NCBI GenBank assembly: GCA_023435305.1 | Contig: JAEYRV010000048.1 | Location: forward strand, 1 to 64,000 | Source of the DNA: Bacillota bacterium | Lineage (GTDB): Bacteria; Bacillota; Clostridia; Acetivibrionales; DTU013 | Direction: 5' to 3' | Length of the DNA stretch: 64,000 bases | Shown here: positions 24,201 to 33,064 of the stretch, in pieces | Layout of the letters: each line of letters starts with the position of its first letter | How positions within the stretch are numbered: position 1 is the stretch's first letter | Notes under the pieces: generated by a model | Databases searched by the model: none | What the model saw: the letters and a program-made list of their open reading frames with translations, nothing else | Told to the model about the DNA's origin: nothing | Program-made: the position numbers and the translations under genes

Positions 24201-25347
24201 ATTAAATCAGTCTACACGTGATGGCTCCATCTCTGGCGTAGTGAAAAATGCAACCAATCTTGCAGCTATCGTAAACGCAACTGTTTCCGTATATAAAGGC
24301 AGTATTTTGTGCGCGTCGACAAAAACTGCGGCTGACGGCAGTTATAGTATCAGTTTAGCTGAGGGTTCGTACAAATATATTATTTCCGCCGAAAACTTTG
24401 TCTCTGCTTCTGGATACATTACAGTCAATAATGGAGAAACAAAGTATATGGAATCTACACTCATGGCAAGGGATGATGATGAATCCATCATGGGCGGTGT
24501 CTACGGAACGATCAAGGATGCGCAAACCGGTTTGCCTCTTTCCGGCGTGAAGGTTGGTATTTATTATGGCGCAAATAATACCACAAGTACTTCACCTGCA
24601 ACTGACATAATTGAGACAACTGGCTCTGATGGTGAATATGCTTATATAACGTGGTCTGTGTTCGGCGTTACGTTCGGTCTGCCCGCTGGAAACTATACTG
24701 CTGTCCTGAGTAAGGATGGATATATTACATCGTACTTCAATATTGTTGTAGTTGCGGGAGAAAATACAGTATTCAATGGGTCGATTTCTCCTGTTACAGC
24801 AGAAAACGAGTATCGAGTTGTTTTGACTTGGGGCGAGAACCCGCGTGATCTGGATTCGCACTATACAGCAAAAAGCATTGACGGAAGTGTGGAACATGTT
24901 TACTATAGCGCGATGTTTAGTGCAAGCGCTATGTTGGATACCGATGATACAACGTCGTATGGACCGGAGACTGTGTATGTAAATAATATCGATTCTCTTG
25001 AAGATGGTTTCTATTATTGTGTCCACGACTATACCAACAGGAACTCATCAAATAGTTATGCGTTGTCCAATTCCGGTGCAATAGTGCAGCTGTATCGAGG
25101 AGCAACGCTTATCGCTACATATTATGTTCCTGCAGGGCAAGGTGGTACGGTATGGAATGTTCTTTCAATCTCGAGAGATGGAACCGTAACTCCTATTAAC
25201 ACAATGTCCTATGAATCCGATTCATATAATGTAGGAATGGATCTTGTCACTGATGCATCTGCACTATCTGCTGATGGAGAATTCCTGCGCGGACAGAGAC
25301 ATAATACTGAATTAAAAGACTATGAGCTGCTTTTGGTTGAACCTTAA
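21223..25347 (+). CDS. Large SLH-domain surface protein with InlB-type repeats
   Basis: A 1374-residue exported protein. A signal peptide (~1-28, ending GTVFA) is followed by three SLH domains (~33-75, ~92-135, ~153-207) that bind pyruvylated wall polymer. Two Listeria-Bacteroides (InlB B) repeats follow, with EGWYTAEKNGAKFDFD and EAWYSDEALTALYDF (~213-283, ~303-373). Next is a long region of about 600 residues I do not recognise. Two carboxypeptidase-regulatory-like Ig folds come after it (~1000-1080, ~1089-1175), then a C-terminal domain starting YRVVLTWGENPRDLDSH. The first two-thirds has no catalytic motif I can see, so a structural or adhesive role is likely. GGGGG lies ten bases before the ATG. 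A terminator-like stem follows the stop. Confidence 0.93.
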   Translation: MKTVKHILSILLTLCMVLGMIPGTVFAANSDLPFTDVKETDWFYDAVQYVYENNLMSGTGSSSFSPDATTTRGMIVTTLHRMEGSPPATGDEFVDVPADQYYSNAVAWASANDIISGYGNGIFGPNDTITREQMAAILYRYAQYKGYGSESEGDISAFSDGSQVSSYAVKAMNWAVDAGLISGVDSNILEPKGSATRAQVAVILMRFCNSVPPASYTVTFEYNYGSKGVYKTVTVEKGKTVDKPAAPTRGGYSFEGWYTAEKNGAKFDFDTIISKDITLYAKWAEISSSGSGVINTTPSSDPQTYYTITFDSNGGNEIPTQNIVAGNTATVPSAPAKEGYVFEAWYSDEALTALYDFALPVNASITLYAKWSEANNMITGSASSVDVFFVSKLKINKENGEAVATVSAPENCALVIRFIEEDLYFSDDYPANKEYISEDTLYASHVVRAGTDMEEIVVDIAGELPEHYVAEAVLMDGDGNLLCNPFASIEHTQRYEQFKQKTVDDFDDGDTVLKFGQTTDNDFGVLADDVKIIHVEDLTVDEPNNVYYLTGVTDTIEAGDKLFITDGADHALIRAKEVSETSGIIMVVPASADDDILGFTLEDFYKFIKVDMVYAGDLETADTPYDAEYASAAAMSREIIDTDVSAETSLSVNPIKFETDHFKASGKVDGKISANLVMEWDLVLFGKDYMRCDFTYSTDLNANITVVGKWGNENDEELQEELKNKKEEKELRLGKVRIPFGVTGLDAFADIKACVEWKITAGLELDGKIKTTHGFKYNTKDGYQKIDKKESTWSVNCKGHAEISFGPKPSVGVEFLNGVISCELECFFGTKAEADAVVPVFQGGTSKHSCYLCIDGNLKMVFSVDAKLKYKITDHLKGTPIDLNIVTIERLLFDFYISLLNAPDSMFGGHLKLGKGSCPNESFKTEFYVYDETGDLYDAPINITEKSHGTTIASVDSGDTEYLYDGNYIASTQIGSTAINRTFTVSGEAQIIKLNQSTRDGSISGVVKNATNLAAIVNATVSVYKGSILCASTKTAADGSYSISLAEGSYKYIISAENFVSASGYITVNNGETKYMESTLMARDDDESIMGGVYGTIKDAQTGLPLSGVKVGIYYGANNTTSTSPATDIIETTGSDGEYAYITWSVFGVTFGLPAGNYTAVLSKDGYITSYFNIVVVAGENTVFNGSISPVTAENEYRVVLTWGENPRDLDSHYTAKSIDGSVEHVYYSAMFSASAMLDTDDTTSYGPETVYVNNIDSLEDGFYYCVHDYTNRNSSNSYALSNSGAIVQLYRGATLIATYYVPAGQGGTVWNVLSISRDGTVTPINTMSYESDSYNVGMDLVTDASALSADGEFLRGQRHNTELKDYELLLVEP

Positions 25348-25363
25348 AACTAAAGTTAAGAGT

Positions 25364-25401
25364 AACCGGGCAATGACATCTCATCTGCTCATTGTCCGGT
25401 T
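25364..25401 (+). terminator. Hairpin after the SLH protein gene
   Basis: A 13-bp stem, AACCGGGCAATGA (25364-25376) / TCATTGTCCGGTT (25389-25401), has one G-T. It is not followed by a clean T run, so it may be a weak terminator or an mRNA-stabilising stem before the next gene. Confidence 0.55.
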
Positions 25402-25441
25402 ATGCAATATTTTAAGAATGATGTGATAAGGGATACATAAT

Positions 25442-26092
25442 ATGAATACTAATAAAGCTATTCGAAGAATTCAACAAACCCATGGGGCAGCATTGCTTAT
25501 ACTGGTAGTAGTGCAGATTATTTCTTTGTTCTTAATAAATCTGTTTCTTTCCTTATTTATATCGGAAACTATATACGAGTTTTCGCTGCGGCAAATAGTA
25601 TTGGCTTGTATAGGATGCATTTTCGTGATTTGCGATATATTTTTCATTTTCAAAAAAATAATAAGATTACAGCCACTGATTTATCAATCACCAGTCATAT
25701 GTAAAATAGTAGATTTTATGCTGATCGCTTATTCGGATGAAGGAAGAAGGAAGTATACAGCATATCCAATTATCCGCTCCATGCAAGACAATAAGCTCTA
25801 TCTCTCTTATGGCACAGATGCCTTATCAAGCTTTAATTTCAATGCACATTATATTAACAATACAATTGTGGATTTTAGTGTATATACTCGCAATAGAATC
25901 GAATTGAAGATCGGTGATGCTGTAAACATGTATTCTATGAAAATCCTTGATGTGTCCGTTGTCATTGAGCAAACAAAAAACATGATCAGACTAAATGGGA
26001 AAAAGCTTCCTTTTCACCATGTGAACAACGCACTTGGAATAAATGTATTTAAGGATATGGTGTTCTTCCGAGGTGTTGTTGATATTGAATAG
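25442..26092 (+). CDS. Membrane protein of unknown function
   Basis: 216 residues. Two hydrophobic helices (~16-40 and ~47-70, 'IVLACIGCIFVICDIFFIF') are followed by a cytoplasmic-side or external domain of about 140 residues. I do not recognise it. The soluble part has YPIIRSMQDNKLYLSYGTDALSSF and repeated beta-type strands ending in VFFRGVVDIE. It is AT-rich compared with neighbours. It starts 95 bp after the SLH gene in the same direction, so co-transcription through the weak hairpin is possible. A GATAAGG element is the only plausible ribosome-binding site. Confidence 0.65.
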   Translation: MNTNKAIRRIQQTHGAALLILVVVQIISLFLINLFLSLFISETIYEFSLRQIVLACIGCIFVICDIFFIFKKIIRLQPLIYQSPVICKIVDFMLIAYSDEGRRKYTAYPIIRSMQDNKLYLSYGTDALSSFNFNAHYINNTIVDFSVYTRNRIELKIGDAVNMYSMKILDVSVVIEQTKNMIRLNGKKLPFHHVNNALGINVFKDMVFFRGVVDIE

Positions 26093-26136
26093 TACAAGCT
26101 TTATCTCAATCATCCAGGCAAATATTTTGATACGTC

Positions 26137-27255
26137 TCAGTGCTTCCCGGCATAAAACATCAGATACTGATTTATTTTGGCTTTAGAATACTCCAGATCA
26201 TGACCGCCTTTATACATTTCAAATTCTGCAGGTATGCCGCGATTCTGCAGTGCTTCATAAAGCGATTGAATACCTGCTAAAAACGGATCGTTGCTGGTAC
26301 CGCAATTCAGATAAACGCTTAGCTTGTCCAGTCCCTTTTGCTTGTCAAACTCGACAATATCAGCAACTTCGTTCACATTATCATATGGGAACAGCCATTC
26401 CTCAAGCTGTCTGCCTGAATAATCGTTTGATATCACCGCAGCGCTGTATCCACCGACCTTGCTGAACAAATCCGGATGGTGGAAGGCGACGCGAAGAGCC
26501 ATCATTCCACCCATTGAAAATCCGCCGATATACCTCTCGCCGGCCGCAGCGGCAGTATCATACCTGGAATCCATATATGGCACAAGCTCCTCACATATGA
26601 ACCGGTCCATATTTCTTTCACTGAATTTGCCGTCGTCCTCCAGATCTTCATTCAATTCCTTCAATGTGGCGTCCTTTGTATATGGAAAAACCATGATCAT
26701 GGGTTTGATCACACCATCATCGATCAGCTTATCAGAGGCCGCAGCTACTCCGACCTGATTCAGCCACATGGATTGATCCGAGCCGTAGCCATGCAGGCCG
26801 TACCAGACCGGGCAGGTCTCTCCGCCGCCGTATCCCTTGGGAAGATAAACCTTACATGGCATCTTTCTTTTCATAAAGCCGCTCTCTACCGATATATCGA
26901 TAACCATGGATTCCTCAAGCGGAAGACTTATACCGGAACTTAGCAGGTCCTCGTTTTTATCCACAGGAGGCAGGTTGTTCTTGTCCTTCGGCGTTGTGGA
27001 ATCCTTGGCTGAAAGGTTGTCATTTTCAGAAGAGCTGTCACCCCGGGCAAGATCACTTCCCTGGGTGAGCCCGTTCCCCTGGGTGAGGCCGCTATCCTTT
27101 GATTGATCGATACTGTTAGCTGAACTGGGCACATTAGTGCTATTAGTGCCACAGCCGCACAGCGTCAGAAAAACATATAAGGTGATAAAGAATAATATCG
27201 TCACTCGCAGTCCAGTTTTTTTATAGCATCGGGAGACTTCTTTATTTCTATTCAT
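26137..27255 (-). CDS. Lipoprotein esterase of the esterase D / tributyrin esterase type
   Basis: 372 residues. The N-terminal hydrophobic stretch ends in lipobox LCGC (about residue 34), giving a lipid-anchored extracytoplasmic protein. A Ser/Gly/Asp-rich linker follows, with a near-repeat GLTQGNGLTQGSDLARG (~55-70). The catalytic alpha/beta hydrolase domain spans ~110-372. It includes CPVWYGLHGYGSDQSMW (oxyanion region), the nucleophile elbow GFSMGG (~247) and KGGHDLEY with the likely His. Relatives hydrolyse acyl or feruloyl esters. The substrate here is unknown. Confidence 0.87.
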   Translation of the reverse strand: MNRNKEVSRCYKKTGLRVTILFFITLYVFLTLCGCGTNSTNVPSSANSIDQSKDSGLTQGNGLTQGSDLARGDSSSENDNLSAKDSTTPKDKNNLPPVDKNEDLLSSGISLPLEESMVIDISVESGFMKRKMPCKVYLPKGYGGGETCPVWYGLHGYGSDQSMWLNQVGVAAASDKLIDDGVIKPMIMVFPYTKDATLKELNEDLEDDGKFSERNMDRFICEELVPYMDSRYDTAAAAGERYIGGFSMGGMMALRVAFHHPDLFSKVGGYSAAVISNDYSGRQLEEWLFPYDNVNEVADIVEFDKQKGLDKLSVYLNCGTSNDPFLAGIQSLYEALQNRGIPAEFEMYKGGHDLEYSKAKINQYLMFYAGKH

Positions 27256-27382
27256 AAAGTATTTTGCACCACCTGTTAAGCTGATTTAAGCCGTTAACTG
27301 TATTCATCCAAGCTAAACATATTAACATCGATTAAGAGTTAATTCGCTGTTCCGGCAAAAAATCCTTTTTATTCCTGCCATA

Positions 27383-30259
27383 TTAGCGCAGCACTTCATT
27401 CAGGAATCTTCCCGTATATGACCCTTCAACACACGCGACCTGCTCCGGCGTGCCCTCTGCAACAACAAAGCCGCCGTTGCTGCCGCCTTCCGGCCCCATA
27501 TCTATTATATAGTCCGCCGACTTTATCACATCCAGATGGTGCTCTATGACAAGCACGGTGTGCCCCTTGTCGACCAGCTTGCCCAGACAGTCCAGCAGCT
27601 TCTGTATGTCGGACAAATGCAGTCCTGTTGTTGGCTCGTCCAGTATATAGAGGTTGTGAGCTCCTCTCTTGATCTTTGCAAGTTCATACGCCAGCTTGAC
27701 CCTCTGGGCCTCGCCGCCGGACAGCGTCGTCGAGCTTTGTCCCAGGCGCATATAGCCAAGTCCCAGCTCTTGCATTATGCCAAGCTTGTATTTCAGATAA
27801 GTCTCATCCTTGAAGAACTCCAGGGCTTCTTCAACAGTCATTTCAAGCACATCCGCAATACTCCTGCCTCTGTATCTGATCTCAAGCCCTTCATCTGAAA
27901 ACCTCATGCCCTTACAAACAGGACATATTGTCTCTATATCAGACATGAACTGAAGGTTTGTGACAATTATACCATCGCCCGAACAATGCTCGCAGCGGGT
28001 ACCGTTCGCATGAGTCAGACTGAAGTCGATCTCTTTATACCCACGTGCAATTGCCTCCGGCTGCATGGCGAAGAGTTTGCGTATCCTGTCGTATATACCA
28101 ATATACGTTGCAGGATTCGATTTACTGTTCCTTCCGATGGGTGTCTGATCTATGTTGATGACGTTATTGAGCAGTTCGGCGCCGAACAGGAAGTCATGCT
28201 CGCCGGGTGCGATACGGGCTCCCGTTTTGTCGACCTTGAGCTGCTTGTAAAGTATCTCATTTATCAACGAACTCTTCCCGGAGCCGGAGACGCCTGTGAT
28301 GCACACAAACACACCGAGAGGTATATCCAGATCCACATTTTTAAGGTTGTTTTCTCTTGCGCCCTGGATGGAAATAAAGGTGTCCCCCAGGTTTCTGCGG
28401 GTCTTCGGAACAGGTATTTGTTCCTTTCCCGATAGGTACTGCCCGGTAACGGAACTGGGTTCCTTCATTATATCCTCGATCGTACCCTCGGCAACAATAT
28501 TCCCTCCATGGACTCCCGGCCCGGGACCGATCTCTATGATATGGTCCGCACTGCGTATCGTGTCAACATCATGCTCTACAACTATGACAGTGTTTCCGAT
28601 GTCTCTCAGCTTTCTCATCGTCTCGATGACTCTTCCTGAATCACGGGGATGAAGTCCTATACTGGGTTCGTCCATTACATAGAGCATGCCCATCAGCTCG
28701 CTGCTGATCTGAGTGGACATCTTTATGCGCTGCATCTCGCCTCCGGAGATGCTGTCGCTTCTGCGTCCAAGATTGATGTAGTGGAGTCCGATCTCTATCA
28801 ATAGTTCCAGCCTTGTGCAGATCTCCCTGATGACCGATTCAGCCACTTCCCTTATATCCTCCCCAAAGCTCAGAGAGTTCAGGAATGACAGAAGCTCCGG
28901 CAGCTGCATCCTGCTCAGTTCATCAATACTCTTCCCGCCCACCGTTACCGAAAGTCTCTGTTTCTTTAGTCTTGCACCGTTACACTCCGGACAGATCCTC
29001 TCTATCATGCACTCGTTCAGGAAGGTCGGTTCAAATGCCTCTGTAGTTGAACTCCTTCTAATATACTGTCTGTACCAGTTCTCCAGTTCATGGACAAACC
29101 CCCAGAATGGTCTGTCTCTGCCGACCATCCAGTTTCTTTTCTGGGAGAACGGGGGCTGGAGCATCTTGACCGTCTCCCCCTTGGTGCCATAGAAAAGCAA
29201 TTCATGGATATGCTTAGGAAGTTCATTGAATGGTGTATCCAGGCTGAAGCCGTACTGCTGGGAAAGGCTGTACATCATCACCATGTGGTAGCTGTCCTTG
29301 CCTGCCGGGTTAAACACAGTATTCTTAAGTGCTCCCTTGTTTATGCTTCTCTCAGGTGCCACGACCAGGAATCTCGGCTCAACCACATAGGACATGCCGA
29401 CACCCATACAGGTATGGCAGGCACTGGCAGGAGTATTGAAGGAAAAGTGGAAGGGCTGCATCTCACATAGAGCGAAATGGTGCTCGGGGCACGCAAAGCC
29501 TTCGTAGAATGAACTCGCAACCCCGCCTATCACTTCGGCTTTGATCATTATGTCCTCATCCAGTGACAACATTGCCGCTTCAATAGTTTTAGTAAGCTGT
29601 ATGTATGAATCGTTCTTTAATGTGAACCTGTCTATGACAAGCTCTATTCTATATTCCTTTGTCTCATCCAGTTCTTTTTTCTCAGCCAGAGAAAACGGGC
29701 TGCCATCGACGAGTAAATTTTTGAAACCTTTTTCGCGCAGCCTGTCGAAGGTGTAATTGTAATCCTCATCATATATCTTGTAGACAGGCGCCCTGAGCTC
29801 AATGACGGTACCCGTAGGCAGCGAAGCGATTTTCTCGGCCATCTGGGCTGCCGACATCTGTTTCAGAGGGTATCCGCACTCGGGACATTTGCCTGTGCCC
29901 GCTGTCGAATACAACAGCCTGAGATAATCATTTATATCAGTAACAGTGCCCACTGTTGAACGCGGATTGTTGTTGCTCTTTTTTTGTTCTATCGCTATTA
30001 CCGGTGACAGACCCCGGACATAGTCGACCTTCGCCTTCTTCAGCTGGCTGATGCGGCTTTTAGCAAAGTTCGAGACAGAGTCGAGAAAACGCCGCTGTCC
30101 TTCGCCGTATATGACATCGAAAGCAAGGGATGACTTTCCCGAGCCTGATACGCCGGTGATAACGGTCAGTTTGTCCCGGGGTATCTCAACAGAAATGTTT
30201 TTCAGGTTGTTCTGCTTTGCGCCTGATATTTCGATAGTTGTTCTGACAGACATATGCAT
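27383..30259 (-). CDS. UvrA paralogue (excinuclease ABC subunit A-like)
   Basis: A 958-residue double ABC ATPase. Walker A GVSGSGKSS occurs twice (~36 and ~656). Signatures are ISGGEMQRIK (~495) and LSGGEAQRVK, with matching Walker B segments YVMDEPSIGLHPRD and YILDEPTTGLH. Zinc-finger cysteines are GKCPECG and CEHCSGDG..CPVCKG. The N-terminal DNA-contact segment (FLDSVSNFAKSRISQLKKAKVDY) differs from canonical UvrA, and no uvrB or uvrC lies nearby. I call it a paralogue rather than the main repair protein. Such paralogues are often linked to antibiotic self-protection or DNA-damage tolerance. It is monocistronic. Confidence 0.88.
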   Translation of the reverse strand: MHMSVRTTIEISGAKQNNLKNISVEIPRDKLTVITGVSGSGKSSLAFDVIYGEGQRRFLDSVSNFAKSRISQLKKAKVDYVRGLSPVIAIEQKKSNNNPRSTVGTVTDINDYLRLLYSTAGTGKCPECGYPLKQMSAAQMAEKIASLPTGTVIELRAPVYKIYDEDYNYTFDRLREKGFKNLLVDGSPFSLAEKKELDETKEYRIELVIDRFTLKNDSYIQLTKTIEAAMLSLDEDIMIKAEVIGGVASSFYEGFACPEHHFALCEMQPFHFSFNTPASACHTCMGVGMSYVVEPRFLVVAPERSINKGALKNTVFNPAGKDSYHMVMMYSLSQQYGFSLDTPFNELPKHIHELLFYGTKGETVKMLQPPFSQKRNWMVGRDRPFWGFVHELENWYRQYIRRSSTTEAFEPTFLNECMIERICPECNGARLKKQRLSVTVGGKSIDELSRMQLPELLSFLNSLSFGEDIREVAESVIREICTRLELLIEIGLHYINLGRRSDSISGGEMQRIKMSTQISSELMGMLYVMDEPSIGLHPRDSGRVIETMRKLRDIGNTVIVVEHDVDTIRSADHIIEIGPGPGVHGGNIVAEGTIEDIMKEPSSVTGQYLSGKEQIPVPKTRRNLGDTFISIQGARENNLKNVDLDIPLGVFVCITGVSGSGKSSLINEILYKQLKVDKTGARIAPGEHDFLFGAELLNNVINIDQTPIGRNSKSNPATYIGIYDRIRKLFAMQPEAIARGYKEIDFSLTHANGTRCEHCSGDGIIVTNLQFMSDIETICPVCKGMRFSDEGLEIRYRGRSIADVLEMTVEEALEFFKDETYLKYKLGIMQELGLGYMRLGQSSTTLSGGEAQRVKLAYELAKIKRGAHNLYILDEPTTGLHLSDIQKLLDCLGKLVDKGHTVLVIEHHLDVIKSADYIIDMGPEGGSNGGFVVAEGTPEQVACVEGSYTGRFLNEVLR

Positions 30260-30372
30260 TGCTCCTTTACATTATATGCTCGATTTCCACACACGCGTTT
30301 TCCATACACTTGACCGGGCTAAACCTTCACGAAAGCTTGATCCACAAGATGACGCCCGTTATCAAATTCTGT

Positions 30373-31296
30373 TTACGGAATATACAAATACCCTATCTCC
30401 TCTACGGCCCTCCTGCTCTTCGGAGTTATCCTGATAGTCTGTGATACCTTCTCCATAACGCCGATCTCAGCAAGATAATCGAATACTTCTATCATAAAGT
30501 GGGACTCTGCATGGAAATGCTTTGCTACAAGTGTCATTGTCTTTATTTGCTGATCAGCCATGAATTCAAGCACCGGCTTTTTGAAAATTTCCGACTTCTC
30601 CAATAAGTACCTGTCGATATGCTCGATGCAGCTGTTTATTTCTTCTTCTGTCATATGGTGTGACATTGCATCGACATACAGCGGACCAACAGCATCCGGA
30701 TTCAGCTCCATAGCCTTCTGTATGGAGTCCCTGCCGATAGTCAGCTGTCTGCTGCACACCTCCATCCTGGCCATTGTCTCACCGCACAGCAGAATGAAAA
30801 ACTGGGCATACAGGGAATCCTTCCTTGCAGTAAGCCACTTCTTACACTTATCCCGGTTAGAAATCAGCTCAGCGGCCAGATGCACCATTGACACAGCCAT
30901 ATCGTCGGCACCTACCTGTCTGATATCCTCATAATACTCATACAGGCTGTCATCGTTAGTGTAAACGATCTTCCCCTTTGACATGTATGAATGGAGCCAT
31001 GACCCTCCTATATTTTGCTCGATGTGCCTCTTAAAGCCGCTTCTTGTCGCAAGATACACATTGATCGTGATACCGTCCTCTACGATACAGTAGCTGTCAT
31101 TTTTCAGCATTTGATCCCGTATGATCAGCGTCATGTCTATGTCGCTCTTTTCCCAAATGACATCATAGGCCAGGCTTCCGCTCACAATCACGGCAATGAC
31201 ATTAGGATCATCCTTCACCTTGCTCACAAAGCTGTCTACAGCAGCCATATACCTTTCTTTGAGTTCGGCCTGGGCAGCATCCATTTTCATATCCAT
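30373..31296 (-). CDS. Nucleotidyltransferase-domain protein
   Basis: 307 residues from the ATG at 31296 (GAGGAG eight bases upstream). The N-terminal minimal nucleotidyltransferase motif is VIVSGSLAYDVIWEKSDIDM (~47-65), giving the GS and DxD metal-binding pattern. The middle is helical, and the C-terminus (~225-307) looks like a winged helix with FDYLAEIGVMEKVSQTIRIT. The domain order resembles stand-alone aminoglycoside-type or regulatory nucleotidyltransferases, but the acceptor is unknown. It is divergent from an AraC-type regulator with a 117-bp gap, which suggests control by that regulator (inference). Confidence 0.8.
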   Translation of the reverse strand: MDMKMDAAQAELKERYMAAVDSFVSKVKDDPNVIAVIVSGSLAYDVIWEKSDIDMTLIIRDQMLKNDSYCIVEDGITINVYLATRSGFKRHIEQNIGGSWLHSYMSKGKIVYTNDDSLYEYYEDIRQVGADDMAVSMVHLAAELISNRDKCKKWLTARKDSLYAQFFILLCGETMARMEVCSRQLTIGRDSIQKAMELNPDAVGPLYVDAMSHHMTEEEINSCIEHIDRYLLEKSEIFKKPVLEFMADQQIKTMTLVAKHFHAESHFMIEVFDYLAEIGVMEKVSQTIRITPKSRRAVEEIGYLYIP

Positions 31297-31413
31297 GGTC
31301 ACAACTCCTCTCATTTTTGCAAAACACTTGTTCTATTTTTCGGCTAGTGGTAAGATTATACTACCAGGGATTTTTATATACAGGACAAAAATTGCTGAGT
31401 TAGAAAATATGTA

Positions 31414-32328
31414 TTGAACAGAATGGATGAGGGAAGCTTGGACAATTACCTGCTGAAAATCATCAAGGACACAACCGAATATATAGAGGACAATATCCTG
31501 GAGTCATTGAACCTTGACTGTATATCCGAAAATGTGAACATCTCCAAGTTCCATTTGCTGAGGATGTGGAAGGGTGCGACTTCAACAGGCCTTATGGAGT
31601 ATGTCCGCAGAAGGAGGATAGCTCTGTCGCTGGCAGACCTGCTTAATCAGAGGAACAGCATAGAGTATATATCCTGCAAGTATTCCTTTGGCTGTGAGCG
31701 GACCTATAACAGGATCTTCAAAGACGAATACGGCACTACGCCGGCAAAATGGCGAAAGTCTCCCGGTCCCCTCAGTATACTTGACCGTTTCAATGCCGAT
31801 TTCATGAACTGCGCAGGCGAGGGGCTGGTTTTCTTCAGATCAATAGTCATTTTGCCCTCTTTTACGATTGCAGGGCCGGAATACTCTGTCGATGTGGAGG
31901 ACAACCAGCAGAACCAGACTTCCAATAAGCTTGCTGTGGATTTCTTCTACAATCTCAGGCCAAAGATAATCAATCCGGTAGAAAAAGATGTGTATATTGG
32001 CTTTACGCATAAGCCGGATGATTCTGACGGGTTTACGCTTTACCAGCCGGCAATAAAGACGGACCAGAACAGCATAATACCATCCGGCATGAAGACAAGG
32101 CGCATAAAGCCCCATAAATACGGCGTCTTCACATACATGGGACCTCACAGGCCGGAAGACATTTCATCCAGGACATTGTCCGATTTATGGAACTATGTTT
32201 CAGAAAAATGGATGCCCACTATACACTTCGAGCTAGATGAGACATTTCATTTTGAGCTGGTCAACTATGCAAAATGCAACAAGCATTATTGTGAATGCGA
32301 CCTGTATTATCCTATTTCAAAGCTTTAG
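31414..32328 (+). CDS. AraC-type regulator with C-terminal effector-binding domain
   Basis: 304 residues from a TTG at 31414. The ATG at 31423 is an alternative; neither has a good ribosome-binding site. The N-terminal part (~10-115) is an AraC/XylS DNA-binding domain with two helix-turn-helix units. The second is IEYISCKYSFGCERTYNRIFKDEYGTTPAKWRK. The C-terminal part (~135-304) is a GyrI-like small-molecule binding fold (FTIAGPEYSVDV, IGFTHKPDDSDGFTLYQPA, KYGVFTYMGPH). This Rob/SoxS-with-GyrI architecture senses hydrophobic drugs or metabolites. It is divergent from the nucleotidyltransferase gene. Confidence 0.88.
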   Translation: MNRMDEGSLDNYLLKIIKDTTEYIEDNILESLNLDCISENVNISKFHLLRMWKGATSTGLMEYVRRRRIALSLADLLNQRNSIEYISCKYSFGCERTYNRIFKDEYGTTPAKWRKSPGPLSILDRFNADFMNCAGEGLVFFRSIVILPSFTIAGPEYSVDVEDNQQNQTSNKLAVDFFYNLRPKIINPVEKDVYIGFTHKPDDSDGFTLYQPAIKTDQNSIIPSGMKTRRIKPHKYGVFTYMGPHRPEDISSRTLSDLWNYVSEKWMPTIHFELDETFHFELVNYAKCNKHYCECDLYYPISKL

Positions 32329-32484
32329 CAGACGTACTCGCCGCTCCGGCTGTATCTCTCATTCGATACTTCATTTACTGCCTTCCTTTTTATAGCGCTT
32401 TTTAGAATCCCGTTGCATATTTATTCATTTATATGTATAATTATGCTTAATATCATTGACCAACTTCGGTTCAGGAGGTGTTAT

Positions 32485-32940
32485 ATGATGCTTAAGCCTG
32501 AAACGGCTGATATGGACAGATATCTGGAGCCATCAGATATAATTGATTTTAACCACGAACTGGTCAGATCGGCTGCAAACAGCCTCATGCCGGCAACTGA
32601 TGAATACGGCTATGCAAGAAGAGCATATGAATATGTCAGGGATACCTTCCCTCACTCCTTCGATCTGTTCAAATACGGCAAACCAGTGTCTCAGGTGTCC
32701 TGCAAGGCGTCGGATGTCATTGCATACGGCCATGGCATATGCTATGCCAAAGGCAACAAATACGGTGTCGATGCGCAGTTCCGGCTGGATGATGAGAAGC
32801 TTGCCTTCCCTGTCCGGCCTGATTTGGGCGAGGAAGACGGTTTTACCATATATGCCGGACCATCACCAAATGTACTCGCGGCATTAAAGAAATCAAATAC
32901 TATTGAAGACCTTATTGACAATCTGCCAGATCAAATATGA
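32485..32940 (+). CDS. Transglutaminase-like protein with an internal deletion
   Basis: 152 residues from the ATG at 32485, preceded by AGGAGGTG. The start YLEPSDIIDFNHELVRSAAN and the catalytic-Cys segment YGHGICYAK fit bacterial transglutaminase-like proteins of about 220 residues. Immediately after CYAK the sequence jumps in frame to GNKYGVDAQFRLDDEKLAFP, which in relatives follows the His and Asp region. About 50 residues are therefore missing, including the expected catalytic His and Asp. The frame is intact, so a protein is made, but the enzyme is probably inactive or altered. I recall the family layout from memory. Confidence 0.75.
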   Translation: MMLKPETADMDRYLEPSDIIDFNHELVRSAANSLMPATDEYGYARRAYEYVRDTFPHSFDLFKYGKPVSQVSCKASDVIAYGHGICYAKGNKYGVDAQFRLDDEKLAFPVRPDLGEEDGFTIYAGPSPNVLAALKKSNTIEDLIDNLPDQI

Positions 32941-33064
32941 TTTATCTCTGCAAAGAATACTTATTTAATAACGACGGCCGGCAGCAATTTTATCCGTCTG
33001 GCTGGTCAGAAACCGCTATTTAGGATTCGGAAACCAACATAATACAATTTCGGGGAGGAATGAA

